From the NCBI RefSeq assembly GCF_900100015.1, contig NZ_FNDD01000004.1, positions 124,001 to 188,000 on the forward strand: a stretch of DNA of 64,000 nt, given 5' to 3'. Position numbers and translations under genes: made by a program. Each line of letters opens with the position of its first letter. The stretch's first letter is position 1. The notes below the pieces were generated by a model, which was given only the letters and a program-made list of their open reading frames with translations, was not told the origin of the DNA and searched no databases. Below, one piece after another: positions 8,638 to 18,083 of this stretch. Origin of the DNA: Vibrio xiamenensis (GTDB taxonomy: Bacteria > Pseudomonadota > Gammaproteobacteria > Enterobacterales > Vibrionaceae).

Positions 8638-9976
8638 CACAACGGCCGCCTTGCATCGCGAGCAATGTGGGCTCAGCTAGGTAGTGCTCAGGAACATGAG
8701 TCGGCCATGCTTTAGCCTCAATACGCTGTGCCAACTCTTCGTCGTCGCGGCCTTGATATCGGGCATAACACAGTATCGCAGCCACGCTGCGGCTTATGCC
8801 CATTGTGCAATGCACATAAATGTCTTCCGTTGGATAGCGTTGTTGCCACAGCTCAAGTAGTCGGCAAATTTTTAGCATCTGCCGCGCATCAATCGGCGCT
8901 AAATCAAGCAAGGGTAAAGATTGATACTCTAGCCACAAGCTTGGCTGAGCGGCCAATTCAGCGCCTAAATCCAAGCAGCGCGTATTTTGAGGTAGTGCAG
9001 CGCGCTCTTTAGCCGAGAGATGGCGCCCTAGGTACAAATGCACCCCGACTGAAATAAAAGCCGCTGAACGGCGCCACACTTTCCCGCGCCATAACAAATG
9101 GTAACCAATAAGATAAGGCCAAATAACCATTCGGCGAACATGCTTCAGCCCCCCATCTTGCGCTTTACCAAGTAGACGAGGCCGCCTGCTTAAATACGCT
9201 ATCGACAATAATAAACAGCCAAGCGAACAATACACAAATAACACGGACAGCGAAGGAAAAATCCCGGCCAATAATAAACACATCAACATATTTGCCACAT
9301 AGAAAAATGCAATCGAATTAAATGTGTAACGGCGAGTTAGCCAAATAATCGCCGCTGAAAATATCAATGCGCTGATAATATCGATAATATGATGTTGCTG
9401 TGTGAACAGCGTCGACACAATTAACAGCCCACTCCAAACCCCTAACATTAACGTCACGAACCAGGTTTTAGGTCGCCATAATTTAAGTGGTAATGGTTTA
9501 GAACAAGTTGTCTGGGGTAATTGTGCTGTAAACAAAATGATTGCGTACATTACATGCAGCGAAGGCATCTGATTATATTGGTTATCCACGGTATGCAAAA
9601 CATCATACCAGGGTGACCAGACACCAAAATTGGCATGATCCACCGCGCCATAGCTAAGCGGAAAAAAGAAAAATATCAAGCCAGAACTATGGGTTGCCAG
9701 TGTTGTCTGCTGCAATAGGCGTTGTAATGAAGCCCTAGATTGAGAGCGTAAGAACGCCAAACCAAAAAGCAGTCCCGAACTCATATACGGCAATATCATC
9801 CAACCTATCGGGCGAATTTGCTGATCCCAAGTGCTGATCATCGATGTATGAACATCGAGGCTTTCTGCATGATAATGATTGGCGTAATAAATAATTAAAA
9901 ACAGTATCCATTGCCATCCAAGTTGAATACTGCGTTGCATGATACTGGTTGGTTGGGATGTTATTTTTTCAACCAT
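8630..9976 (-). CDS. ynbD: PAP2/inositol-phosphotransferase-like and dual-specificity phosphatase fusion, YnbD-like
   Basis: A 448-residue protein with two phosphatase parts. The N-terminal ~270 residues are membrane-embedded, with PAP2-type motifs QMPSLH and QQHHIIDII. The C-terminal ~150 residues are a dual-specificity phosphatase with the P-loop VHCTMGISRS (HCx5R), where Cys is the nucleophile. This combination matches E. coli YnbD. ATG at 9976 is favoured over TTG at 9988. It is first in the leftward operon with the cytidylyltransferase gene. A plausible role is dephosphorylation of a lipid-phosphate intermediate, by analogy with phosphatidylglycerophosphatases. Confidence 0.85.
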   Translation of the reverse strand: MVEKITSQPTSIMQRSIQLGWQWILFLIIYYANHYHAESLDVHTSMISTWDQQIRPIGWMILPYMSSGLLFGLAFLRSQSRASLQRLLQQTTLATHSSGLIFFFFPLSYGAVDHANFGVWSPWYDVLHTVDNQYNQMPSLHVMYAIILFTAQLPQTTCSKPLPLKLWRPKTWFVTLMLGVWSGLLIVSTLFTQQHHIIDIISALIFSAAIIWLTRRYTFNSIAFFYVANMLMCLLLAGIFPSLSVLFVYCSLGCLLLSIAYLSRRPRLLGKAQDGGLKHVRRMVIWPYLIGYHLLWRGKVWRRSAAFISVGVHLYLGRHLSAKERAALPQNTRCLDLGAELAAQPSLWLEYQSLPLLDLAPIDARQMLKICRLLELWQQRYPTEDIYVHCTMGISRSVAAILCYARYQGRDDEELAQRIEAKAWPTHVPEHYLAEPTLLAMQGGRCDG

Positions 9977-10181
9977 GAAAAAGCTCAATGTCTAATAATC
10001 TAAAAATAGTAAATGAAGCAAATCGACCACTGCAATCAGTTTGCCTTATCGGTATATTTTTGTTTGAACAAGCTTCCTATTTATCATTCGCCGACAAAAG
10101 GGTTACCTCAGCTAATTTCTAACTGCCTCGAACTTTGCAGTTTCAATGAATAGAAAAAGATCAATACGATTGAGCAAATAA

Positions 10182-10215
10182 AAACGCCGTACAACAAGCT
10201 GCGGCGTTTGGTGCA
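10182..10215 (-). terminator. Rho-independent terminator after the protease gene
   Basis: An 8-bp stem (10182-10189 with 10202-10209) encloses a 12-base loop. Read on the minus strand, it is followed by TTTTTATTT. It sits about 25 bases after the stop codon of the leftward protease gene and insulates it from the ynbD-like operon. Confidence 0.8.
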
Positions 10216-10234
10216 CCAGAATCTTATCAAGGGG

Positions 10235-11842
10235 TTATAAATTGACTATCACACTTGGCGCGCAAACCTCCGTATTGAGATTACACAGTTGGTAGAGATA
10301 ACTCGCGCCGCCCACGCCATTCACCTCATCGAGATGGGCGCCGCTGCCGTTGCTGTCACTATCAAAACTGCCGATAGACTGTTGATCACGGCTAATCGCG
10401 ACTTGCGCCGCCGCGCAGCTCCAACTCAATTGCACTTTTTGCCGCCCTTTCACTTTGTAGCCCTCAGCGCTCAGCGCAAGGCAGCTGTCTCCGACATTAA
10501 CGGTTTGCTCACTAACGTCCGTCGCTCCGCTATCATCGGTGACCGTTAACCTAACCTGATAAGCGCCTGCGACTGAATAGTCGTGAATCGGCGTTTGAAT
10601 ATCCACCGTGCTGGCATCACCGCTGAGTGTGGCACCATCACCGAAGTCCCACAGCCAAGACACCACGTTGCCATCGGAATCACTGCTGGTATCGCTAAAG
10701 CTAACGGCTAGCCCTTCAACACTGTAGGAGAAGTCAGCCAGCGGCGGGTTGTTAATCAAGCCACTACCATCATCAATCACCACGTCAAAACGACTTAATA
10801 CTGGGTCGATTGGGCTGGCAAAAGTTACACCACCACCGCCAGCAAACAGTAAGCCCACGGGATGATTTCCGGTTTGAGTGACGATCAGCGAACCTGAATC
10901 GCCGCCAGCACTGAAAGTCGTCGCATCGTTGTTATCGTTATCGGCAATCGAGAATTGGTTACTAAACAGCGCACTTTTACGACAAGTACAGAACAGCGCG
11001 TTACAACGCACGCTATAACACACTTCCACCGTGGTATTAATAGTTTGCACTGTACCGAGGGTGTGCGATGTCGTGCGGCCATATTTTTGCACCTGTTGAC
11101 CCAGTGCGGCGGCGGCGGTCACACCACTAGGAATGCCGTAACCATCTGATGGTGTGGCATTACTAAGTTCAAGCGCCGAGCTTTGCGCAATCGCAGCATC
11201 CATCGCATTATTGCCATTGAAGTTAATCGCCTCAAAATCGGAAAGCTGGCCAATCACATCACTGGATTCAACACCGCCATCGTAGCTACCGGGCTGAAGA
11301 ATGTTGTCGCCAAGGCTAGCTGCATTGCTGTCGGCGTAAACATGGTTATTGCTCAGTGCATACACATTCCCACCAGCGTCAATCACCCGAGCGCCAATCG
11401 TACCGGCAGTAATATTAGGATGCCCCGACGATATTCCAATTGGTGCTGGGCGAACCCGCGCCGTCGTATCAAACTGCGCCATAATTAACCCGGTCACTTG
11501 GCGCTCTACTTTGATGCCATCAAGCTGGTTTGGGATTCCTGACAGCGCAGTGTCACGGACAAAAACGCGAATAATCACTTGGCCTGATGCGTCAATACCA
11601 ACACCGCTACCGAGTACACCATCTATTTTCATTAGCCCCGGCGCGTGTTTTCTCTGTGCAGTTATCGCCTGTTGAATCAGAGGATGTAGCTTGGTTAAAC
11701 CCATGCCCGTGGCAGAATTTTGCGCAGCATGCGCCACGCCAATCAGGCTTAAGTGGATTTGCGCGTTGCCAAGCGCCAACACGCTTAACAACGCTAAAAA
11801 TAAGCTGCGACGCACAAGGCGCGCTATCATTGCATGTTTCAT
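10235..11842 (-). CDS. secreted trypsin-like serine protease with PKD domain
   Basis: A 535-residue exported protein. After a signal peptide ending near VAHA (residue ~38), it has a chymotrypsin-fold protease domain with His in SNNHVYA (~167), Asp in NAMDAAIAQ (~215) and Ser in GGDSGSL (~316). It then has a PKD domain with WLWDFGDG (~396-403), and a C-terminal ~80-residue beta-rich domain with Cys residues. A Cys-rich loop (VCYSVRCNALFCTC) precedes the catalytic Ser. ATG at 11842 follows GGAGAG at a good distance; an in-frame GTG lies six bases upstream. It is probably secreted for polymer degradation, and the target is unknown. It is monocistronic, with a strong terminator. Confidence 0.85.
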   Translation of the reverse strand: MKHAMIARLVRRSLFLALLSVLALGNAQIHLSLIGVAHAAQNSATGMGLTKLHPLIQQAITAQRKHAPGLMKIDGVLGSGVGIDASGQVIIRVFVRDTALSGIPNQLDGIKVERQVTGLIMAQFDTTARVRPAPIGISSGHPNITAGTIGARVIDAGGNVYALSNNHVYADSNAASLGDNILQPGSYDGGVESSDVIGQLSDFEAINFNGNNAMDAAIAQSSALELSNATPSDGYGIPSGVTAAAALGQQVQKYGRTTSHTLGTVQTINTTVEVCYSVRCNALFCTCRKSALFSNQFSIADNDNNDATTFSAGGDSGSLIVTQTGNHPVGLLFAGGGGVTFASPIDPVLSRFDVVIDDGSGLINNPPLADFSYSVEGLAVSFSDTSSDSDGNVVSWLWDFGDGATLSGDASTVDIQTPIHDYSVAGAYQVRLTVTDDSGATDVSEQTVNVGDSCLALSAEGYKVKGRQKVQLSWSCAAAQVAISRDQQSIGSFDSDSNGSGAHLDEVNGVGGASYLYQLCNLNTEVCAPSVIVNL

Positions 11843-12095
11843 CGTCACTCTCCGCTTAGCGGCCAGTGTGAGACTTTGTGACCACCGATTAGCAAAAGTT
11901 CATGACTAAAGTTTAGTTAATTAATTTATCAGTAAAGACGTAATGCGCAGAAGCACTGTGCTATCACCGCTAAGAGGCGAAATGATAACGAAAAATAATC
12001 ACAACTTTTTTGTCGCTAGCGAAGAAGAATCCATCCGCCTCTAAAACCCGTGCTTATACTTATAAACTATCGAGGTAGATAAACCGGAGAGTCCA

Positions 12096-12845
12096 GTGAA
12101 GCATATACGTTCTCAGATATTTACTGCGCTTTGCGCTGTGCTGTTTTCTACTTCAAGCTTTAGCGACACCTTGATTGGCGACTTTCGCCATCGACCGCCG
12201 GAAATGGTGGTTGACCTAGATAACTACCAATTGAGCGGGCCACTTAAAGACGTCATTGAACAGGCGGCAGCTAAATTAGGGCATACCATTGAATGGCGTG
12301 TGGTGCCATTTATTCGCAGCTTGGACAATCTCAAAAACCACAAAACCGACATCGTGCCACGAGTCGTTCATACCATAGAGCGCACCGAATTTATTGAATA
12401 TCTGGGCCCTATCGGGATAGAGCGTTATGACATTCACTTTGTGACTCAACTAAACGGCCCCAAAATCGCCGACTATCAAGACTTACGTACCCTGCAGATT
12501 GGTATGAAACGCGGCACCGCTTATTTCGTGCGCTTTGACAACGACACTGAGCTGCATAAAACCGCCGTGGCGGACGATTTTAACCTCGCTCGTATGCTCA
12601 GAGCTGGGCGTATCGATGCAGTGATTGTGTTGGATCTGCCAGCGCTCATCGCTGAATTGCAGGCAATCGAATTTAAACACTACCAACTCGCCGACTATGT
12701 GTATCCGAATCCTATCGGTAATTATTACGGCATGCCGCTTAACCATCCTCAAGCGCCAGCGTTCAATCAAGCCCTTACTGAGATGCGTCAAGACGGCACG
12801 ATCACCAACATTTACCGTAAATATGGCTTATCCTTGCTCGAATAA
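12096..12845 (+). CDS. periplasmic solute-binding protein, amino-acid type (SBP_bac_3)
   Basis: A 249-residue exported protein with a signal peptide ending near SSFSD (residue ~23) and the family 3 binding-protein pattern: ERTEFIEYLGP, then QIGMKRGTAYF and a C-terminal YRKYGLSLLE. Family members bind amino acids for ABC import. Many orphan Vibrio versions lack transporter partners, and none is present here, so a sensory or other binding role is possible. The start is GTG at 12096 with GGAGAG four bases before it. Its last 18 bases overlap the end of the convergent LysR gene. Confidence 0.8.
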   Translation: MKHIRSQIFTALCAVLFSTSSFSDTLIGDFRHRPPEMVVDLDNYQLSGPLKDVIEQAAAKLGHTIEWRVVPFIRSLDNLKNHKTDIVPRVVHTIERTEFIEYLGPIGIERYDIHFVTQLNGPKIADYQDLRTLQIGMKRGTAYFVRFDNDTELHKTAVADDFNLARMLRAGRIDAVIVLDLPALIAELQAIEFKHYQLADYVYPNPIGNYYGMPLNHPQAPAFNQALTEMRQDGTITNIYRKYGLSLLE

Positions 12846-13715
12846 CACGAGTTGCAGAAACTTGGCCAACGCCGGGTTATCAGAGCTTTTTTTATACACC
12901 AAATTCAGAGCAATCGACTGTGGCAAGTTATCGAGCGCCATATAGCCAATGCGCGGTGATTGACGCGCAAAATGGCGTTCATTCACAATCGCCACACCGC
13001 CCCCAGCGGCGACTAAGCCCAAAATCGTTCCTTCGCCATGCGCCCATTGGGTCATGCTTGGGCTCCAACCAACCTTGTCAAACAAGCTTTGCTGCCAATT
13101 GTGATAATAAGGGTCTGCGCTATGGGTTAAACGTACCGCCGGCAGCTGATTTAGCGCCTCGATACTCATATCTGCAGAAATTTTATCTTGCCAATCCATC
13201 GGGTAAGCGAGCACTAATTTATCTTCGCTGATCGGTTTAATCGCGTATTCATCAGACAGCGACGGAAAATAATACAAAAACGCCGCATCAATTTGCTCAA
13301 GCTCCAAGCGTTTAAGCAGTACCATTGGAGAGTCAGAAAACACTTCCAGTTCCACGGCTAAATTGTCATCGCGATAACGATTGAGTGACGTGGTCACCTC
13401 ACCTTCCCACAACACAAAATCAGGGACACCCAATGCCAACGTTCCGTATTCGGTGTTAGCAAATTGGCGCACTTTGGCGTTTGCATCTTCAATTTGGCGA
13501 AAGATCGCACCAAGCTGCTTCTGGTACACCTTGCCTGCGCGGTTCAAACACAAACCTTTAGGCAAGCGGTCAAATAGCTGCACACCAAGCTCACTCTCTA
13601 ATTCTTTGATTTTTCGTGAAATGGCAGGTTGAGTAATGTGTACTTTTTGCGCAGCTAAACGAATATTTTCGGTTTCAGCAACGGCTAAAAAGTACTTAAG
13701 GTGGCGTAATTCCAT
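12828..13715 (-). CDS. LysR-family transcriptional regulator
   Basis: A 295-residue regulator. The N-terminal winged helix-turn-helix (residues ~1-60) contains the usual AAQKVHITQPAISRKIKELE recognition segment, followed by an effector-binding domain. ATG at 13715 begins MELRHLKYFLAVAE, the usual length before the HTH. It is divergent from the TonB receptor gene (360 bp apart) and overlaps the end of the binding-protein gene, so either neighbour could be a target. The effector is unknown. Confidence 0.9.
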   Translation of the reverse strand: MELRHLKYFLAVAETENIRLAAQKVHITQPAISRKIKELESELGVQLFDRLPKGLCLNRAGKVYQKQLGAIFRQIEDANAKVRQFANTEYGTLALGVPDFVLWEGEVTTSLNRYRDDNLAVELEVFSDSPMVLLKRLELEQIDAAFLYYFPSLSDEYAIKPISEDKLVLAYPMDWQDKISADMSIEALNQLPAVRLTHSADPYYHNWQQSLFDKVGWSPSMTQWAHGEGTILGLVAAGGGVAIVNERHFARQSPRIGYMALDNLPQSIALNLVYKKSSDNPALAKFLQLVLFEQG

Positions 13716-14075
13716 TCGATCACTTCTTAAACGGCATCGGTTGATAACTATATGTCAATTTCTTTAATTACAAATACGAAGCATTATCGTTTCGATATTT
13801 TGCACCAGCATCTATTTTGTCAGTGAATGGCTTCACGATTTTGTCATGGCCGGATTTCGCCCTGATAAAACGACGCTCGATAGTAACGCAACATCGAAGT
13901 CTTGTCTGGGTTTGTCGGCGTGGATTCGCTTTACTCGCCATTTTTGCCACGGCGCAAAGCACCTGTACTAACGATGCAAACTCACCTAATAAATGTGTAA
14001 GACATTAATTTAATACCTTGATTTTATTTAATTTATAAAAATATTCATAGCTCTTTGCAGTGTAGGATTCTGAAA
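13716..14075. other. divergent region between LysR and TonB receptor genes
   Basis: This 360-bp region must carry both promoters. It is AT-rich toward the receptor gene, and AGGA at about 14064 serves as the receptor's ribosome binding site. No convincing Fur box was found by eye. A 63-codon frame inside it has no family resemblance and is not called. Confidence 0.45.
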
Positions 14076-16193
14076 ATGGAAAAGATTGTTAGTGGTTGGC
14101 GTATCGCCAATTCGAAAAATGACACCAAGCGCGCATTACTGTGCTGCGTGCCAATGCTGGCTTATTCTGGGCTTAGCTTTGCCGAGCAACAAACCAATAA
14201 TGATGAAAGTGCTCATCGCGTTAACACCGTGACCGTCTACGGCCAAGCCCTCTCCGATGATGCCAACACCACCGTCGCCAAAGAGTTGTGGGTCGGTGGT
14301 AAAGTCGCCACCAGTGTTGTCGATACGCCAGCGCTCGTTTCGGCCACCACCGAGAAAGAGATCGCCCAGCGCAACGCCGCAACCACGGAAGAAGTCTTGC
14401 AATATGCCTCCGGACTTATCACCGATTACTACGGCTCTGACGATCGCAACGACTATTTCCAAATTCGTGGCTATCAAGCCACTACCTATCGCGATGGCAT
14501 GACACTCGGATCGATGCGCGGCGTGCGTGAAGATCCTTACGCTTATGAACGCGTTGAAGTGATTCGCGGAGCCAACTCGACGCTATTTGGTCCAGCCGAC
14601 CCAGGCGGTTCGGTGAACTTCGTCAGCAAAAAGCCTAAGTTTGAAAGTTTTGCCAATAGCTATGTCAGCTATGGCTCGTTTGATCATAAAGAGCTCGGCG
14701 TCGACTTTGGTAACACGCTGAATCAAGATGCTACCCTAGCCTATCGCTTTACCGCCAAAATCAAAGACAGCGATTTGGAATACGATTACTCCAAAGATAA
14801 TTCGCAATTGGTGATGGCCGGCATCAGTTGGCAACCATCCCTCGATACCACCGCCACTCTGCTTATCGATTATCTAGGCCGTGACGCTACGCCCAACAGT
14901 GGCGGTTACCCAATGGATAAAGAGTACGATCGCAGCGAATTTTATGGTGAACCGGACTACAACAAACACGATGTCGAGCGCACTAACATCAGCGCACAAA
15001 TCGAGCATTACTTCGAAAACGGCCTTAAGCTCAGTGGTAATCTGCGTTACAGCCACCTGACTGACGATTTCGGTTACGTGTATCTTTATGATTACGAAGG
15101 TCGCACCGGCAGTGATATCTCACGCTACTATTTTGGCACCGACACCCGCTCGCACGAGTTAATTGGCAACACCATGTTGCAATACAACACCAGTTTTGAG
15201 CACGTCGATAGTAATACTCTGGTGGGCCTTGAATATCGTGATGCTTCTAGCCAAGAAACTTCGGTGTACGGCACCACCACCAGCATCAACATTGATAACC
15301 CAAGCTATAGCGGCGCGCCGACCATTGGAACGCCTTATGCCGATGACGACCAAGACTACACCACCAAATCCATCTTCTTGCAGCAAAACCTATCGCTGTA
15401 TGACCGTTATATCTTAACTCTTGGGGTACGACACGATTTTCTCGATTTATCGAACCGCGATATCGACGATACCTACACCAGTGATGATTTTTCTGAGACG
15501 TCGCTGCGTGCTGCGCTGACCTATAAAGTGAGCGATGAGTGGTCGACCTACATTAGTCAAGTTGAATCAGTGGCGCCGCCTTCTATTGGCGTGAAACCAG
15601 AGCGTGGTGAGCAATTAGAACTTGGGGTGAAATTTGCACCGACGGCGATTAACGCGCTATTCTCAGCGGCGGTGTACGATCTCAACAAAAAAGACGTCAC
15701 AATGGCGGTGGTGCAAGACAGCGGAATCATCGAGAAAGAAACCATGGGTGAAACGCGCGTGCGTGGTATCGACCTAGAGGCCAAGGCGGAACTGACAGAA
15801 AGTTTCAACTTAACCGGCGGTTACTCGTACATGAAATCAGAAGTGGTTAACGGCAGTACGAGCGGTGGTGCAAGCCTTAACGGCAATGAATTTGTCGCGA
15901 CGCCGAATCACAGCGCATCATTATGGGGTTACTATACTTTGCCAATCAAAACCATCGACTTAGGCGTAGGCGCCCGCTACCTCGGCAGCTACTATTTTGA
16001 CGCCGCAAACAGTGAAAAGAGCGAAGCGGTAACCTTGCTTGATGCTGCGTTTGCGTATCGCATTTCCAAAGCAGCCCAGCTGAGTGTGAACGTCCATAAC
16101 CTGACCGACAAGCAATATGTGGTCGGCTCTGGCACCTCAGATTATTACAACCCGGGCCGCTCCATTAACGCCTCGCTAAATTACACTTGGTAG
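14076..16193 (+). CDS. TonB-dependent ferric-siderophore receptor
   Basis: A 705-residue outer-membrane receptor. A signal peptide ends near GLSFA, then a TonB-box-like VNTVTVYG, a plug domain with IRGY and GxxxDGM and VEVIRGANSTLFGPADPGG, and a 22-strand barrel ending in ...SLNYTW with a terminal aromatic residue. The plug features resemble the FhuA/FoxA/FpvA hydroxamate branch. ATG at 14076 follows AGGA; an in-frame TTG at 14055 is less likely. It has no neighbouring ABC transporter genes. The ligand is unknown. Confidence 0.88.
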   Translation: MEKIVSGWRIANSKNDTKRALLCCVPMLAYSGLSFAEQQTNNDESAHRVNTVTVYGQALSDDANTTVAKELWVGGKVATSVVDTPALVSATTEKEIAQRNAATTEEVLQYASGLITDYYGSDDRNDYFQIRGYQATTYRDGMTLGSMRGVREDPYAYERVEVIRGANSTLFGPADPGGSVNFVSKKPKFESFANSYVSYGSFDHKELGVDFGNTLNQDATLAYRFTAKIKDSDLEYDYSKDNSQLVMAGISWQPSLDTTATLLIDYLGRDATPNSGGYPMDKEYDRSEFYGEPDYNKHDVERTNISAQIEHYFENGLKLSGNLRYSHLTDDFGYVYLYDYEGRTGSDISRYYFGTDTRSHELIGNTMLQYNTSFEHVDSNTLVGLEYRDASSQETSVYGTTTSINIDNPSYSGAPTIGTPYADDDQDYTTKSIFLQQNLSLYDRYILTLGVRHDFLDLSNRDIDDTYTSDDFSETSLRAALTYKVSDEWSTYISQVESVAPPSIGVKPERGEQLELGVKFAPTAINALFSAAVYDLNKKDVTMAVVQDSGIIEKETMGETRVRGIDLEAKAELTESFNLTGGYSYMKSEVVNGSTSGGASLNGNEFVATPNHSASLWGYYTLPIKTIDLGVGARYLGSYYFDAANSEKSEAVTLLDAAFAYRISKAAQLSVNVHNLTDKQYVVGSGTSDYYNPGRSINASLNYTW

Positions 16194-16256
16194 ACAATCA
16201 TTCATTTCAACGTGATAAAAGACTACTGTGATATGAATAAACAGTGATATAAGCAA

Positions 16257-16284
16257 AGAGCCGCATTTGCGGCTCTTTCTTTAG
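16257..16284. terminator. bidirectional terminator between receptor and cellulase genes
   Basis: A perfect 8-bp GC-rich stem (16257-16264 with 16269-16276) has an ATTT loop and is flanked by T-rich sequence on both strands. It lies between two convergent genes and probably terminates both. Confidence 0.8.
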
Positions 16285-17642
16285 TTACACACATCTCCGG
16301 TGACCGCCGACGCACTGCCATCACCGCTTCCGATAAAGCCGACTTCGACGGTTTGCTGCGGTGCTATGGTTGCGTTCCAGCTTAAATTCGTTGCGCTGTA
16401 CGCACCGCTTAACGTCGCTCCCCAGCTTTGACTAATGGTGGTGCCATCACTGTAGGACCAATTCACGTTCCAACCGTTAACTGTGCTATCGCCATTATTG
16501 GTGATGCGAATCGCGCCTTGAAATCCACCTTGCCAGGTTGACGTGATCACATGTTCGCACGTGACTGAACTTGAGCTCGCGGCGCTATCATCACTGGTCG
16601 AAGTATCAGAGTCGCTCGCTTGATCAGACGAATCACTCGACGTATCACTGCTTTCGTCACTGCTGGCGTCCACTGAAGTGCCCCAGTTTGAAATGATGCT
16701 TTTCACATAAGTCCCAGAGTCGGTAAGATCGCTGGCTGACCAATTGCCTTCTGCGCTGGCACCGGAGTTAATGATGGAAGCGCCTTCGTCTTTATCGCTC
16801 ACCGCCCAGTTGGCATTACTGATGTTGTTGGTTTTCAGAAAATCCATCCAAGCATCAACGCTATCGCTGGCAACATCGCCATCGCCATCTGCGTTCACCG
16901 CCCCCCACTCGGTCACCATCAGCGCGACACCATTGTTTAGCGCTGTGCTGGCTTTATTACGCAAATATTGACCATGAGTGCCCGCATAAAAATGTAATGA
17001 ATAAGCGATATTGGAACCTTCAATCGGGTCTTGCGAAGCCACATCGACATCTTGTGACCAGTTCGGCGTACCAACCACGATAAGGTTGTCGCTGTCGATG
17101 GCTCGAATCGCATCAATCACATTTTGCGCATAAGGTTTGATTACATCAGACCAACTGACCGCCAGCGGCTCGTTGTAAATCTCATAAATCACGTTATTGT
17201 TATCGCCATAACGGTTTGCCATGGTCTGAAAGAACGTAATCGCTGCCGCTTGTTTGTCTTCACCGTGATGGGTGTGAAAGTCAATAATCACATACATATC
17301 GTTGTCGATCGCAGCATCAATGACTTTATACGCACGCTCTAAATTCGCCTCCGGATCGTCGATATACGAACCGCTCTCATCTGCGCCAATTGCCACGCGA
17401 ACAATTGAAGAACCCCAGTCGTCTTTAAGCCATTTCACGACACTGGCGTTGTACATTTTCTCTTGGCCCCAACCGGTGTTACTCCAGAAAAAACTATTGC
17501 CAGCAAAACTGGTTGCCTCACCGCCACTAAGAATTTGGTTGCCACTCACTGTTAGCGCTGGCACGCTCGCCAATGCGCTGCCACTCAATAACGCAACCGC
17601 AAGCGCCACAGCTTTGCCTTGAAAACATTTTTGTTTGGTCAT
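16281..17642 (-). CDS. secreted endoglucanase, GH5 with C-terminal CBM2
   Basis: A 453-residue exported glycoside hydrolase. After a signal peptide ending near ALA (residue ~25), the GH5 domain spans ~28-325, with acid/base Glu in IYEIYNEP (~158) and nucleophile Glu in VTEWG (~245), plus the conserved HTHHGE. A Ser/Asp-rich linker (~328-360) leads to a family 2 carbohydrate-binding module with conserved Trp in STWQGGF, WNVNWSY and LSWNAT, bounded by two Cys. It hydrolyses beta-1,4-glucan outside the cell. It stands alone, and the upstream region holds a 47-bp sequence repeated 11 kb away. Confidence 0.92.
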   Translation of the reverse strand: MTKQKCFQGKAVALAVALLSGSALASVPALTVSGNQILSGGEATSFAGNSFFWSNTGWGQEKMYNASVVKWLKDDWGSSIVRVAIGADESGSYIDDPEANLERAYKVIDAAIDNDMYVIIDFHTHHGEDKQAAAITFFQTMANRYGDNNNVIYEIYNEPLAVSWSDVIKPYAQNVIDAIRAIDSDNLIVVGTPNWSQDVDVASQDPIEGSNIAYSLHFYAGTHGQYLRNKASTALNNGVALMVTEWGAVNADGDGDVASDSVDAWMDFLKTNNISNANWAVSDKDEGASIINSGASAEGNWSASDLTDSGTYVKSIISNWGTSVDASSDESSDTSSDSSDQASDSDTSTSDDSAASSSSVTCEHVITSTWQGGFQGAIRITNNGDSTVNGWNVNWSYSDGTTISQSWGATLSGAYSATNLSWNATIAPQQTVEVGFIGSGDGSASAVTGDVCN

Positions 17643-17845
17643 AATTTTGCCTATTCCCTTACCAACTTTGTCTTAATAACCAGATAGTTATACGAACATC
17701 ATTTTGTATAACCATTCTATATAAAATCGAACCAAGCCATAAATAAGTGGAATGCGCCGCTATGCCCAGAGCAACGCTTTATCATTGGGAGCAAAAATTC
17801 ACTTTGACGAAAAATGACAAACAGCTTGTTGAAAAAACGCCACGC

Positions 17846-17892
17846 AGACGTATACAAAGCGATTGATAAATAAGCATAAAGTCAATAAGAAT
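17846..17892 (+). repeat. 47-bp direct repeat, left copy
   Basis: The sequence from agacgtatac to caataagaat is identical, base for base, to 29315-29361 and in the same orientation. Flanking bases differ on both sides of both copies. The two copies bracket 11.4 kb. Confidence 0.95.
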
Positions 17893-17990
17893 GGTGATTA
17901 AACATCACAAATTGAACAATGGCAGATAACGAACCAAGCACAGACAAGTCAAGAAATAGGCAAACGAGGCAAACAGCCGAAAGCAGATCG

Positions 17991-18022
17991 AAAAAGGCCG
18001 CTAATGTTTGCGGCCTTTTTAA
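17991..18022 (-). terminator. terminator of the DUF5675 gene cluster
   Basis: An 11-bp stem (17991-18001 with 18010-18020) with core GGCCGC and loop TAATGTTT, flanked by A and T runs. It lies downstream of the leftward gene at 18084 and can act in both directions. Confidence 0.8.
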
Positions 18023-18083
18023 TTGTGACAAGTGCAACGTAAGATAAAGTGGCTTTATTTTTTTATGACATAACGCTTAACTA

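Larger units (their letters stand above)
17643..18083. other. intergenic region with one repeat copy and a terminator
   Basis: This 441-bp region lies upstream of the cellulase gene. It holds the cellulase promoter (not resolved), the first copy of the 47-bp direct repeat (17846-17892) and a terminator hairpin for the AT-rich gene cluster to the right. No coding frame is convincing. Confidence 0.6.

Noticed and set aside
13817..14008. 63-codon frame between LysR and TonB receptor genes
   Set aside because: No family resemblance, and it lies where two divergent promoters must be.
13716..14075. Fur box before the TonB receptor gene
   Set aside because: AT-rich stretches give only weak partial matches to GATAATGATAATCATTATC; no site is convincing by eye.
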